From CAZKWG01 sp964615375 (GTDB lineage: Bacteria; Myxococcota_A; UBA796; CAZKWG01): a DNA stretch of 64,000 nt. How positions within the stretch are numbered: position 1 is the stretch's first letter; each line of letters opens with the position of its first letter. The translations under genes were made by a program, and so were the position numbers. Positions 1 through 8,385 of the stretch are shown in pieces. The DNA lies in assembly GCA_964615375.1 (NCBI GenBank), contig CAZTOW010000001.1, positions 62,001-126,000 on the forward strand, given 5' to 3'. The notes under the pieces are model-generated. The model made no database searches, was not told the origin of the DNA, and saw nothing but the letters and a program-made list of their open reading frames with translations.

Positions 1-1707
1 CTGGTCGTAGTCGCTGCCGCCCGAGCAGTCCGTGTCGACGCCGTCGTACCAGGTCTCGGTGGCGCCGGGGAGGATCGCGGCGTCGGTGTCATCGCAGTCC
101 GTCCCGCCGGCCTCCACCGCCCCCGCGCCGTCCCCGTCCTGGTCGGCGTCGTCGTTGCCCGCGCAGTCGCTGTCCACGCCGTCGTACCAGGCGTCCTCGG
201 CGCCCGGGTAGACGGTGGCGTCCGCGTCGTCGCAGTCCGTCCCGCCGTAGCTCGCGTCCGTGTACAGGTCCCCGTCTCCGTCCAGCGCCAGGATGGCGGC
301 CTGAACGTCGGGCAGCGGCCCGATCTCCCCGCCCGAGCCCTGGGGCACGCCCGTGTCGATGAGGAGCTGGCGCATGTCCTCCGGCGACAGGGGCTCGCTC
401 CCGCCCATGGCGATGAAGTCGGCCACCGCCACCACCGCGGACACGACGATGGGCGTGGCCGAGCTGGTCCCCGAGAACTGCGAGCTGTAGCTCTGCCTCC
501 GGTCGCGGTCGAACAACGCGTAGTCCCCGTAGCCCAGGGTGAAGACCGTGTAGTCCCCCCAGCCCTGCAGGTCGATGCGCTCGCCGTAGGTCGAGAACCA
601 GGCGGCGTCGTGGTTCGTGTCGCCGGTCCCGGCGCCCACGAGGATTGCGCCGCTGTCGCCCCAGCCCATGTACTCCTCATAGGAGCGCCCATCGAGATCC
701 TGCGAGCCGTTCCCGGCCGCGCCCACCACATACACCCCCGCGTCCGCGCCCACGCGCGAGATCGCCCAGACGTCCGGGTCCACCTCGGCCGGCGCGTAGC
801 CCCCGCCCGCGCCCACGTCCTGCATCTCCAGCATCACCACGTCGCCCGCGGCCGAGCCCTCCACCGCGCTGGTGATGGAGGTGACGCGGCGCGAGCCTTC
901 CTCGTCGCTCCACTCCGGGAAGGTGTAGACCTCGGCGTCCGGCACCAGCCCGGTGCAGCCATAGTCGTTCTCCACCGCGCTGGTCTGGCCCACCGTGGCG
1001 GTCCCGTGGTAGTCGTACTCGTAGCTCGCCACCCAGCTCGGGACGGTCTGCCCCTCCTCCAGGTTCAGGTCGCGGTCCACCAGGTCCTCGTGGCGGTCCA
1101 CCCAGCCGTACTCGCAGTCGGAGAGCTGGACGTTGGCGCCCGTCGCCCCCACGCTCCAGGCGTACTCGATGTCGATGCCCGGATCCGGGCCGGCGTAGGT
1201 CTGGTAGGAGGTGTAGTCGGGGGTGGTGGTCCCGATGTCTCCGGGGGGTGGCACGCCGATCACCCGAATGAAGGCGTACTCGACCACGTCCAGGAGCTCG
1301 AGGGCGTGGCCCGCGGCCAGCAGGCCCTCGGGCGAGCCGTCCCGGGGCTCGACCACCAGCATCCCCTGGAGGTCGGGCTGGGCCCGGCCCGAGCGCGCCG
1401 CCGCCCGCGCCTCCAGGGCGTCGAGCCGCTGGGCGGGGAGCTGGATGAGCGGCCGGAAGCTGAGCCCCTGGGCCCGCGCCACGGCCTCGAGGTCCGCGAG
1501 GTCCGCGCCCGTCTCCGACCGGACGCCGCCGCCGCTGGTCACCCGCCCCCGCACCTCGTCCTTCAGCTTGATGGAGAGCTGATAGCCGGCCATGGGCGCC
1601 TCGATGGGCAGCGGGCGCAGCGAGACCGGCTCCACCAGGAGTGGATCGCGAGGGGTGAGCGAGGCCGCCAGCGCGGGCGTGAGCAGGACGAGCGAGAGCA
1701 GGGTCAC
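1..1707 (-). CDS. Secreted subtilisin-family (S8) serine protease with MopE-type Asp/Cys repeats, truncated at window edge
   Basis: The minus-strand frame stays open to the left edge, giving 569 residues and no stop, so the C-terminus lies outside. GTG at 1707 is the start: a GGAGG motif sits 6 bases upstream and the first residues (VTLLSLVLLTPALAAS) form a signal peptide. The subtilase triad is visible: Asp in QLSDCEYGW, His in DYHGTATVGQTS and Ser in FSGTSSATPIV, with the oxyanion Asn in VVGAAGNGS. After the protease domain come at least two copies of a repeat with GGTDCDD, DADATVYPGAEDAWYDGVD and DSDC. This is the putative metal-binding motif of MopE-like proteins, common in myxobacterial surface proteins. 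An exported, possibly surface-anchored protease is likely; its substrate is unknown. Confidence 0.9.
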   Translation of the reverse strand, partial: MTLLSLVLLTPALAASLTPRDPLLVEPVSLRPLPIEAPMAGYQLSIKLKDEVRGRVTSGGGVRSETGADLADLEAVARAQGLSFRPLIQLPAQRLDALEARAAARSGRAQPDLQGMLVVEPRDGSPEGLLAAGHALELLDVVEYAFIRVIGVPPPGDIGTTTPDYTSYQTYAGPDPGIDIEYAWSVGATGANVQLSDCEYGWVDRHEDLVDRDLNLEEGQTVPSWVASYEYDYHGTATVGQTSAVENDYGCTGLVPDAEVYTFPEWSDEEGSRRVTSITSAVEGSAAGDVVMLEMQDVGAGGGYAPAEVDPDVWAISRVGADAGVYVVGAAGNGSQDLDGRSYEEYMGWGDSGAILVGAGTGDTNHDAAWFSTYGERIDLQGWGDYTVFTLGYGDYALFDRDRRQSYSSQFSGTSSATPIVVSAVVAVADFIAMGGSEPLSPEDMRQLLIDTGVPQGSGGEIGPLPDVQAAILALDGDGDLYTDASYGGTDCDDADATVYPGAEDAWYDGVDSDCAGNDDADQDGDGAGAVEAGGTDCDDTDAAILPGATETWYDGVDTDCSGGSDYDQ

Positions 1708-1771
1708 GGGTCGCCTCCGCCGCGGAGGTTAGCACCGGCTACGACCGGGCGCGCGCCCGACGAGGTCAAGG

Positions 1772-2581
1772 TCAGCGTGACTGGCTGAAAGCACCGATCC
1801 TACGCATGAACGCGGCCAGCCGGGCCCGCTCACCGGGCAGGTCGAGGGCCTGAACGTGCGTCACCCCTCGGCCGGGCGGCAGCCTCAGGATCAGGGCGTG
1901 GCGGTAGCTCGCGACGTGGCCCCCGTCCCGCAGGCGCTCGGTGACGTCCACGCGCCAGCGGTCCGCGCCCAGGTGGGAGAGCCGGCTCTCTCGCCGCTGC
2001 TCCTCCAGCGCGCCCGGGGGCGCCGCCGCCCGCCCGCCCATGGCCGAGGCCACCGCCGCCGGCCCCGCGCAGGGCGGCGCCGTGAAGCTCACCTCCGGGT
2101 CCAGCCAGCGCGCCGCCTCGGGGTCGCCGCGGTCCAGCGCCGCCACCAGCCCGCGCAGGAAGGGCTCATCCGCCAGCGGGGCCGAGAGCCGGAGCTCCCG
2201 CCGGTCCATCGCCCCCAGGCGGATCCCGCCGCCCACCTTCGCCCCCAGCGCCGCCGCCGTGGCCTCCGCCTCCGCCTCGGGCACCCAGAGCACCAGCCGC
2301 CGCGCCCCCAGCGCCGCCAGCGCCGCCCCCGCCGCGGACCACAGGGCGCCGAGCGCGTCCGCCCGGTCCTCGCGCACGCTCAGCGCCAGCACGCGCCCCT
2401 CGCCGGGCTCGTCCGGGTCCAGCCCCGCCACGCAGAGGCCCAGGATCCCCGTCCGCTCCACCGCGACCCAGCCCTGCTCCCCGCCGCGGGTGGCGAGGCC
2501 GGAGCTCAGCCCGATCGGATCAAAGCTCCCCTCCAGCGCGGGGGCGTCTTCAGGGGTCACGGGGCGGACGCGGAGGGCCAT
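1772..2581 (-). CDS. Putative two-domain protein: GNAT-like N-terminus and SnoaL/NTF2-like C-terminus
   Basis: 269 residues. The first part (about 1-120) begins LRVRPVTPEDAPAL, typical of the opening strand and helix of GNAT acetyltransferases. It continues with an Ala/Leu-rich segment (LWSAAGAALAALGARRLVLWV) matching the later GNAT helix-strand pattern, but a clear acetyl-CoA binding loop is not obvious. The second part (about 135-269) resembles the NTF2/SnoaL fold: LVAALDRGDPEAARWLDPEVSF is followed by strands around ESRLSHLGADRWRVDVTERL. The substrate cannot be told. It ends 64 bases from the divergent subtilase start, so both genes point left and may share a transcript. The domain calls are inferences from residue patterns. 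Confidence 0.6.
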   Translation of the reverse strand: MALRVRPVTPEDAPALEGSFDPIGLSSGLATRGGEQGWVAVERTGILGLCVAGLDPDEPGEGRVLALSVREDRADALGALWSAAGAALAALGARRLVLWVPEAEAEATAAALGAKVGGGIRLGAMDRRELRLSAPLADEPFLRGLVAALDRGDPEAARWLDPEVSFTAPPCAGPAAVASAMGGRAAAPPGALEEQRRESRLSHLGADRWRVDVTERLRDGGHVASYRHALILRLPPGRGVTHVQALDLPGERARLAAFMRRIGAFSQSR

Positions 2582-2632
2582 GGGCTCGCATTATCGCATG
2601 GACCCCGAACCTGATCGCGTTAGGTACAGATC

Positions 2633-3952
2633 GTGCTCGCTCTCCTGCTCGCGCTCCTGACCGCCGCTTTCGCCGCCCCCGTGCACGTGCTCACGCTCAA
2701 GGGGGGCGTCGACCCCGGCAGCGCGGCCTACATCACGGCGGGCATCGCCGCGGCCGAGGAGGCCGGCGCGGCGGCGGTCGTGCTGGAGCTGGACACGCCC
2801 GGCGGACTGCTGACCAGCGCGCGCGACATCGTGAGCGCCGAGCTCTCGGCGAAGGTCCCGGTCGTCGTCTGGGTCGGGCCCTCGGGGGCGCGCGCGGGCT
2901 CGGCCGGCGTCTTCCTCACGCTGGCCGCCCACGTCGCCGTCATGGCGCCGGGCACCACCATCGGGGCCGCCCACCCGGTCAACCTGATGGGGGACAACCC
3001 GAAGCAGCAGGCGCCCGCCGAGGAGGGCGCGCCCGAGCAGGCCGAGAGCCCGGGCGGCGTGGACCCGATGGAGGCGAAGATCCTCAACGACACGCTGGCC
3101 TGGGCCCGCGCCATCGCCGAGCGGCGCGGGCGCAACGCCGCCTGGGCCGAGAGCGCCGTCCGCGAGAGCGCCGCCATCACCGACCAGGAGGCGCTGCAGA
3201 ACGGGGTCATCGACCTCGTCAGCCAGGACCTGTCCACCCTGCTGCGCGAGATCGACGGGCGCACGGTGGACTTGAACGGACAGCACCACACGCTAAGGAC
3301 GGCCGGCGCCGAGATCGTGCGCGTGCCCTGGACCCTCCAGCAGTCCGTGGTCCACTTCCTGGGCGACCCGAACGTGCTCATGGCGCTCATCGGGCTCGGG
3401 CTGCTCTGCCTCTACATCGAATTCCAGTCGCCCGGCCTCATCATCCCGGGCGCCACGGGCGCGCTCCTCCTCCTGGCGGCGGGGGTGGGGCTCTCCATCC
3501 TGCCCTTCCAGATCGGCGGCCTGCTGCTGGTGCTGGGGGGCTTCGCCGCCATCGGGATCGAGGCGTATCTGGGCGGCAAGGGCATCCTGGCCGTGCTCGG
3601 CGCCGTGGGCGTCATCGCCGGGGGGCTCCTCATGTTCGACGTCGAAGGCTTCGATCTGCGCGTGGATCCCTTCGCGCTCGGCTTCGTGACCATCTTCGTG
3701 GTCCTGTGCGCCCTGGGGCTCGGCGTGGCCATCACCCGCGCCCAGCGCCGGGCCGTCAGCACCGGGGCCGAGGGCATGGTCGGCCTGCCCGGCGAGGTCC
3801 TGGTGGGCGGCGTCGGCGCCGGTCGCGTGCGCGTGCAGGGCGAGGACTGGGCCGCCACCTGGACGGGCGAGCTCTCCCGCGGCGCCCCCGTGCGCGTCCG
3901 GCGCATGGTCGGGTTCAAGCTGGAAGTGGAACCAGAACAACAGCAAGGTTGA
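2633..3952 (+). CDS. nfeD: NfeD-family membrane-bound ClpP-class serine protease
   Basis: 439 residues, starting at GTG 2633 with a signal peptide (MLALLLALLTAAFAAP). Residues 15-220 form the ClpP/crotonase-like protease domain of long NfeD proteins: LELDTPGGLLTSARDI, the nucleophile region ARAGSAGVFLTLAAH, TTIGAAHPV, and the catalytic Lys region EAKILNDTLAWARAIAE. Several hydrophobic helices follow (about 255-375, including LMALIGLGLLCLYIEF). The C-terminal soluble OB-fold domain ends near GRVRVQGEDWAATWTGE. Archaeal homologues cleave the C-terminus of the partner stomatin. The slipin gene starts 9 bases after this stop, the usual NfeD-slipin pair. Confidence 0.92.
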   Translation: MLALLLALLTAAFAAPVHVLTLKGGVDPGSAAYITAGIAAAEEAGAAAVVLELDTPGGLLTSARDIVSAELSAKVPVVVWVGPSGARAGSAGVFLTLAAHVAVMAPGTTIGAAHPVNLMGDNPKQQAPAEEGAPEQAESPGGVDPMEAKILNDTLAWARAIAERRGRNAAWAESAVRESAAITDQEALQNGVIDLVSQDLSTLLREIDGRTVDLNGQHHTLRTAGAEIVRVPWTLQQSVVHFLGDPNVLMALIGLGLLCLYIEFQSPGLIIPGATGALLLLAAGVGLSILPFQIGGLLLVLGGFAAIGIEAYLGGKGILAVLGAVGVIAGGLLMFDVEGFDLRVDPFALGFVTIFVVLCALGLGVAITRAQRRAVSTGAEGMVGLPGEVLVGGVGAGRVRVQGEDWAATWTGELSRGAPVRVRRMVGFKLEVEPEQQQG

Positions 3953-3961
3953 GGTGAACGT

Positions 3962-4720
3962 ATGGAGCTGATCGGCGCACTCTTCGTCGCGGTGGTCATC
4001 ATCATCGGGAAGGCCATCCAGGTGCTCAACGAGTACGAGCGCGGCGTGGTCTTCCGCCTCGGTCGCGCGCTCGAGCCCAAGGGCCCCGGGCTGGTCATCA
4101 TCATCCCCTTCATCGACCGCCTGGTGCGCGTCCCCATGCGCACCATCGTGCTGGACGTGCCCAAGCAGGACGTCATCACCCGCGACAACATCTCCATCGC
4201 GGTGAACGCCGTCATCTACTTCCGCGTCATGGACCCGCTGAAGGCCATCCTCCAGGTCCAGGACTTCATGTACGCCACCGCCCAGCTCTCCCAGACCACG
4301 CTGCGCAGCGTGACCGGCGAGGCGGAGATGGACGACCTGCTGGCCGAGCGCGACCGCATCAACCGCCGCCTCCAGGAGATCCTGGACCTGCACACCGACC
4401 CCTGGGGCATCAAGGTCACGCAGGTCGAGCTGAAGGACATCGATCTCCCCGTGGAGATGAAGCGCGCGATGGCCAAGCAGGCCGAGGCTGAGCGCGAGCG
4501 CCGCGCCAAGATCATCGCCGCCGAGGGCGAGCTCCAGGCCAGCGTCAAGCTGACCGAGGCCGCGCACGTCATGGGCACCAGCCCGATCACGATTCAGCTC
4601 CGCTACCTCCAGACGCTCACCGAGATCGCCGCGGAGAAGAACAGCACCACGGTCTTCCCGGTGCCCATCGAGATGTTCACGGCCTTCATGAAGAAGACCG
4701 AGGAGCTCGCGAAGGGCTGA
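3962..4720 (+). CDS. Slipin (stomatin/prohibitin-like SPFH protein)
   Basis: 252 residues. An N-terminal membrane segment (LIGALFVAVVIIIGKAI) is followed by the SPFH domain with the typical slipin sequences EYERGVVFRLGR, GPGLVIIIPFIDR, VPKQDVITRDNI and FMYATAQLSQTTLRSV. A charged helical region (MKRAMAKQAEAERERRAKI) ends the domain. Such proteins oligomerise at the membrane and organise microdomains. The partner is the NfeD protease just upstream, and the two form a short operon. GAGGTGAAC before ATG 3962 is a good ribosome binding site. Confidence 0.95.
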   Translation: MELIGALFVAVVIIIGKAIQVLNEYERGVVFRLGRALEPKGPGLVIIIPFIDRLVRVPMRTIVLDVPKQDVITRDNISIAVNAVIYFRVMDPLKAILQVQDFMYATAQLSQTTLRSVTGEAEMDDLLAERDRINRRLQEILDLHTDPWGIKVTQVELKDIDLPVEMKRAMAKQAEAERERRAKIIAAEGELQASVKLTEAAHVMGTSPITIQLRYLQTLTEIAAEKNSTTVFPVPIEMFTAFMKKTEELAKG

Positions 4721-4796
4721 CGCCGATTGGGGACAGAGGGTCTGGAACCTCCAGGGTCGCAACCCCAAGGCGGGCACAGCCCGCACCGGAGCGACC

Positions 4797-5204
4797 ATGA
4801 ACCGCACCCTCTTCCTCACCGCCCTCCTCACCCTCCTCGGCGCCGCGCAGGCGCAAGACGTCGAGCAGGACGCCGCGGCCCAGACCTTCGAGGGCTCGCT
4901 GGACGTCGAGGAGCAGAAGACGCTCTTCACCAACCAGGGCAGCTCGGCCATCAACGCGAGCGCCGAGCTCCAGATCGCCAGCATGCCCGCGAAGTCGGCC
5001 GTGACGCTGACCGCTCATCTGCCGGGCGGCGCCATCCAGAACCTCTGCGCCGCCTATATGAGCGACGAGGGGATGAACGGCAGCAACACCTGCCTCAACA
5101 TCTCGATCCCCGGCAACGCGCGCGTCAGCGTGTCCTGCAACACCTCCGATCCCGACACCAGCGGCGGCATCCCCGGCTGCGGCTACAAGGTCACCGTGAA
5201 GTGA
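4797..5204 (+). CDS. Small secreted Cys-containing protein of unknown function
   Basis: 135 residues with a clear signal peptide (MNRTLFLTALLTLLGAAQAQ). The mature part is a compact beta-rich domain with four cysteines (NLCAAY, NTCLN, VSCNT, GCGYK), suggesting two disulfide bonds in an exported protein. I recognise no family. GGAG lies 5 bases before the start. A short perfect hairpin (GCGGGC-ACA-GCCCGC, 4770-4784) sits just upstream, with no U-tract. The 3' end overlaps the convergent rtcR gene by 14 bases. Confidence 0.7.
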   Translation: MNRTLFLTALLTLLGAAQAQDVEQDAAAQTFEGSLDVEEQKTLFTNQGSSAINASAELQIASMPAKSAVTLTAHLPGGAIQNLCAAYMSDEGMNGSNTCLNISIPGNARVSVSCNTSDPDTSGGIPGCGYKVTVK

Positions 5205-6777
5205 GCGGCTCGGATCGCGTGCGCAGGTCCTCCCAGGTCAGGCCGTGGCGGGCGAGGAACTTGCGCAGGCGATCCGCGTCGTTCGACGAGCTCTTCTGCT
5301 GGCGGGAGGCCGCGAACAGCGCGCGCCCGGCCTCCGACAGGCTGGCGCTCTCGGCGCAGACCTGCAGCACGTCCTCCAGCTGCACGCGCTCGAAGCGGTC
5401 CATCGCCACGTCGCCGAAGAGGGCCCGCACCCGGGAGGGGGCCTCGCCGCCCCGCCAGCCCGCGCGGAGCCGATCGATCTCCTCCTCCACCCCCGCCTCG
5501 TCGATGCGCCCGCCCTGGGCCAGGGTCGCCATGCGGGTGACGGCGGCGTTGAGATCGCGGAAATTGGCGCTCCAGAGCGCGTCGGGGGAGGTGGCGAAGG
5601 CGAGGAAGCGGGCGCGGGCCTCGCGGGTGAAGCGGAGCTGACGGCCCGTGCGCTCGCGCCACTGATCCAGCTCGAAGTCCAGGTTCGGCTCGATGTCCTC
5701 ACGGCGCTCGCGCAGGGCGGGCAGGCGGAAGGTCCACAGATCGACGCGGGCCAGCAGGTCCTCGCGGAAGGTGCCCTTGGCAACCTGACTCTGCAGCTCC
5801 CGGTTGGTGCCCACGATGAGCTGGAAGTCGCTCTCCACCTCCTTGTCGCTGCCCAGCGGCAGGAAGCGGCGCTCCTCGATGGCCCGCAGCAGCATGGCCT
5901 GTTCGTCCAGCCCCAGCTCGCCCACCTCGTCCAGGAAGAGCAGCCCGCCGTTGGCCGCCATCATCAGCCCCTGGCGCGGACGCTCGGCCCCGGTGAACGC
6001 CCCGCGGGCGTGGCCGAAGAGCGTGCTCATCGCCGCGTCCCCGCGCAGGGTGGCGCAGTTGACCTCGACCAGCGGCCCGCTGAACTGGCGGCGGGCGCGC
6101 TTGAGCGCGTAGATCTGGCGGGCCAGGTGGCTCTTTCCCGCCCCGGTGGGCCCGGTCAGCAGGATGGGGGCCCGGCTCTGGACCGCCACCTGCTCGATGC
6201 GGTCGATGAGGCGGTTGAAGGCGGCGTTCCGGGTGGCGATCCCCGACTTGAGCAGGCCCTGGGCGGTCTGGCGCTCCGCCGCCGAGCGCGCCGCGATGCG
6301 GCTGTAGCGCGCCAGGTCGAGGTCGATGATCTGCGGCGTGACGGTCTGCCCACGCTGCCGGGGCGAGCTCTGCAGCAGCCTGCCCGGGATGAGCCGCGAC
6401 TCCGTGAGCAGGAACAGGCAGATCTGGGCGACGTGGCTGCCCGTCGTGATGTGGACCAGGTAGTCCTCGTCGTCCGGCCGGAAGGGGTAGGCCCGCGCGT
6501 AGTCGTGCAGCGCGCCGTAGACCTCCTCGAAGTCCCAGGGGTTGGCGATCGGCAGCGGGTGGAGCCGCACCGTGGTCTCGGGCGAGAGGTTCTTGATGTC
6601 CTCGGCCACGCGCTCCGCCCCCTCCAGGTGAGACGGCGGGTAGAGCAGCTCCAGACGCGCGATGGCGAGGTCCTCGGCCTCGAAGATCGAGACCGTGGGT
6701 CGCCAGCGCGTCCAGCGCGCCGCCCCGGGGGGGCTGTCGAGGGTGGTGCCGTAGAGGCCGAGGACGACCTTATCCAT
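5191..6777 (-). CDS. rtcR: RtcR, sigma-54-dependent activator of the RNA repair operon
   Basis: 528 residues, close to E. coli RtcR. The N-terminal ~180 residues match the RtcR regulatory domain (CARF/Rossmann-like): KVVLGLYGTTLDS, RWRPTVSIF, YLVHITTGSHVAQICLFLLTES and SRLIPGRLLQSSP. Then comes an AAA+ sigma-54 interaction domain with Walker A GPTGAGKSHLA, the sigma-54 contact loop GAFTGA, Walker B GGLLFLDEVGEL and arginine-finger region FREDLLARVDLW. The C-terminal tail carries a short DNA-binding helix region. In studied species the sensor domain detects RNA ends made by damage and then activates rtcBA. Here it is divergent from rtcB, with a sigma-54 promoter between them, the classical arrangement. 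Confidence 0.96.
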   Translation of the reverse strand: MDKVVLGLYGTTLDSPPGAARWTRWRPTVSIFEAEDLAIARLELLYPPSHLEGAERVAEDIKNLSPETTVRLHPLPIANPWDFEEVYGALHDYARAYPFRPDDEDYLVHITTGSHVAQICLFLLTESRLIPGRLLQSSPRQRGQTVTPQIIDLDLARYSRIAARSAAERQTAQGLLKSGIATRNAAFNRLIDRIEQVAVQSRAPILLTGPTGAGKSHLARQIYALKRARRQFSGPLVEVNCATLRGDAAMSTLFGHARGAFTGAERPRQGLMMAANGGLLFLDEVGELGLDEQAMLLRAIEERRFLPLGSDKEVESDFQLIVGTNRELQSQVAKGTFREDLLARVDLWTFRLPALRERREDIEPNLDFELDQWRERTGRQLRFTREARARFLAFATSPDALWSANFRDLNAAVTRMATLAQGGRIDEAGVEEEIDRLRAGWRGGEAPSRVRALFGDVAMDRFERVQLEDVLQVCAESASLSEAGRALFAASRQQKSSSNDADRLRKFLARHGLTWEDLRTRSEPLTSR

Positions 6778-6788
6778 CTGGGCGAATC

Positions 6789-6806
6789 CTTATCCTATCC
6801 TATAAG
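6789..6806. promoter_or_regulatory. AT-rich inverted repeat, candidate RtcR upstream activating site or rtcR promoter element
   Basis: CTTAT-CCTATCCT-ATAAG has perfect 5-base arms around an 8-base centre, in a stretch clearly less GC-rich than its surroundings. It lies about 85-95 bases upstream of the predicted rtcB transcription start, a plausible distance for an enhancer-binding protein site. It is also only 12 bases upstream of the rtcR start codon, so it could instead be part of the rtcR promoter. The assignment is inference from position. Confidence 0.35.
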
Positions 6807-6826
6807 AAATTCGCGACCCTGGCGAG

Positions 6827-6838
6827 CGCCGATCGGCG
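6827..6838. promoter_or_regulatory. 12-bp perfect palindrome in the rtcR-rtcB intergenic region
   Basis: CGCCGATCGGCG is a perfect palindrome 22 bases upstream of the sigma-54 -24 element. That is close for an enhancer site, so it could be a second RtcR contact, a site for another regulator, or chance in GC-rich DNA. Confidence 0.25.
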
Positions 6839-6859
6839 TATCTCCGTCATGGCCCCCGT

Positions 6860-6875
6860 TGGCACGGTCCATGCA
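6860..6875 (+). promoter_or_regulatory. Sigma-54 (-24/-12) promoter of the rtc operon
   Basis: TGGCACGGTCCATGCA matches the sigma-54 consensus TGGCACG-N4-TTGCW: the -24 GG and -12 GC are both present with exactly 10 bases between them, and only the first T of TTGC is replaced by A. It precedes rtcB and follows the divergent RtcR gene, so biology and sequence agree. The predicted start near 6885 leaves a leader of only about a dozen bases, just enough for the AGGAGG ribosome binding site at 6887-6892. Confidence 0.88.
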
Positions 6876-6897
6876 TTAAGGGGGGCAGGAGGTCCGC

Positions 6898-8109
6898 ATG
6901 TACACGCACATCCCGGCGCCCAAGGGCGTCATCAAGGCCTGGACCGTCGGCGTCCCCGTCGAGGACGCCGCCGTCAAGCAGCTTCAGAACATCGCCGGGA
7001 TGCCCTTCGTGCACCGGCACGTCGCCGTCATGCCCGACGTCCACCTGGGCCTGGGCGCCACGGTGGGCTCGGTCATCCCCACGCACAAGGCCATCATCCC
7101 CGCCGCGGTCGGCGTGGACATCGGCTGCGGCATGATGGCCGTGCAGACCACGCTCACGGCGTCCGATCTGCCCGACTCGCTCAGCCGGGTGCGCGACGCC
7201 ATCGAGCTCGCCGTCCCCCACGGCCGCACCCACAACGGCGGGCGCGGGGACCGCGGCGCCTGGCACGACGTCCCCACGGCCTACGGCGCGAGCTGGAAGC
7301 AGCTCCTCGAGGAGGACTACACGCGCATCCTGGAGAAGCACCCGAAGCTGGGGCGCGGCAACGACGTGAACCACCTCGGCACGCTCGGCACGGGCAACCA
7401 CTTCATCGAGCTCTGCCTCGATGAGGCCGACCGCGTCTGGGTCATGCTCCACAGCGGCTCGCGCGGGGTGGGCAACCGCTTCGGCACCTACTTCATCGAG
7501 CTGGCGAAGCGGGAGATGGAGCGCTTCTTCATCAGCCTGCCTGACAAGGATCTGGCGTACTTCGCCGAGGGCACGCAGTATTTCGACGACTACGTCGAGG
7601 CTGTGGGCTGGGCGCAGCGCTACGCGCGCCAGAACCGCGAGCTCATGATGCAGGCCGTGCTCGGCGCGCTGCTGGCCGAGCTGCCGCCCTTCGACCTCGG
7701 CGAGACCGCCGTGAACTGCCACCACAACTACGTGGAGCGCGAGCACCACTTCGGCGCGAACGTCTGGGTCACCCGCAAGGGCGCCGTGCGCGCGCGGGAG
7801 GGCGACCTGGGCATCATCCCGGGCTCGATGGGCACGCGCTCCTACATCGTGCGCGGCAAGGGCAACCCGGACTCCTTCTGCTCCTGCAGCCACGGGGCCG
7901 GGCGCGCCATGTCGCGAAACGAGGCGAAGCGCCGGTTCACGGTCGCGGATCAGATCCGCGCCACGGCCGGCATCGAGTGTCGCAAGGACGCCGACGTCAT
8001 CGACGAGATCCCGATGGCTTACAAGCCCATCGACGCGGTGATGGAGGCGCAGTCCGATCTTGTCGAGATCGTCCACACGCTCCGTCAGGTCGTGTGTGTG
8101 AAGGGGTGA
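6898..8109 (+). CDS. rtcB: RtcB, GTP- and Mn-dependent RNA ligase
   Basis: 403 residues. RtcB joins 2',3'-cyclic phosphate or 3'-phosphate ends to 5'-OH ends and repairs cleaved tRNA or rRNA. All hallmark blocks are visible: MPDVHLGLGATVGSV, the metal ligands in VGVDIGCGM, LGTLGTGNHFIEL, HSGSRGVGN, NCHHNY, IPGSMGTRSYIV and CSCSHGAGRAMSR. The His in SHGAGR corresponds to the guanylated active-site histidine. The C-terminus YKPIDAVM...VVCVKG is intact. It is the first gene after the sigma-54 promoter, has a strong AGGAGG site, and is followed 3 bases later by the MJ1316-type gene. Confidence 0.98.
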   Translation: MYTHIPAPKGVIKAWTVGVPVEDAAVKQLQNIAGMPFVHRHVAVMPDVHLGLGATVGSVIPTHKAIIPAAVGVDIGCGMMAVQTTLTASDLPDSLSRVRDAIELAVPHGRTHNGGRGDRGAWHDVPTAYGASWKQLLEEDYTRILEKHPKLGRGNDVNHLGTLGTGNHFIELCLDEADRVWVMLHSGSRGVGNRFGTYFIELAKREMERFFISLPDKDLAYFAEGTQYFDDYVEAVGWAQRYARQNRELMMQAVLGALLAELPPFDLGETAVNCHHNYVEREHHFGANVWVTRKGAVRAREGDLGIIPGSMGTRSYIVRGKGNPDSFCSCSHGAGRAMSRNEAKRRFTVADQIRATAGIECRKDADVIDEIPMAYKPIDAVMEAQSDLVEIVHTLRQVVCVKG

Positions 8110-8112
8110 ACC

Positions 8113-8385
8113 ATGGACATCCGAAACCTGCTGAACGAGCGCAAGTGGCGTCAGGCTGACCTCAGCTCGCTCTCCCTCGTGGTGCGCCACCGCGGCGCGC
8201 CCGAGGACGAGCGGCGGATCTCCGGCGGATCGATCCTCGAGATCGCCGCCGCCGGGGTCTTCGTGGAGGCCCGGGACGCCGAGGGTGAGCCCATCGACGA
8301 CGGGCGCGCCTTCATCCCCTACCACCGCTTCCTTCGGGTCACGGGGCCCGAGGGCCTGCTCTTCGAGCGGAAGGAGGCCCCGTGA
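8113..8385 (+). CDS. MJ1316/DUF504-type small protein, proposed RNA cyclic-end recognition
   Basis: 90 residues. The N-terminus MDIRNLLNERKWR and the C-terminal signature FIPYHRFLRV match the MJ1316 (DUF504) family, whose archaeal members carry IPYHRI at the same place. Comparative genomics has proposed that this domain recognises cyclic phosphate RNA ends, because it recurs with RNA repair genes. It starts 3 bases after the rtcB stop, and its stop overlaps the rtcA start (GTGA), so it is translated as part of the same operon. Direct biochemical proof of its role is not known to me. Confidence 0.85.
   Translation: MDIRNLLNERKWRQADLSSLSLVVRHRGAPEDERRISGGSILEIAAAGVFVEARDAEGEPIDDGRAFIPYHRFLRVTGPEGLLFERKEAP

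Noticed and set aside
1..270. Repeated sequence at the left edge, possible CRISPR or tandem repeat
   Set aside because: The repeats are coding for Asp/Cys-rich MopE-type units on the minus strand; no constant spacers are present.
610..1788. A 392-residue open frame on the plus strand, opposite the subtilase
   Set aside because: The minus strand encodes a full subtilase triad; the plus frame is Arg/Val/His-rich without motifs.
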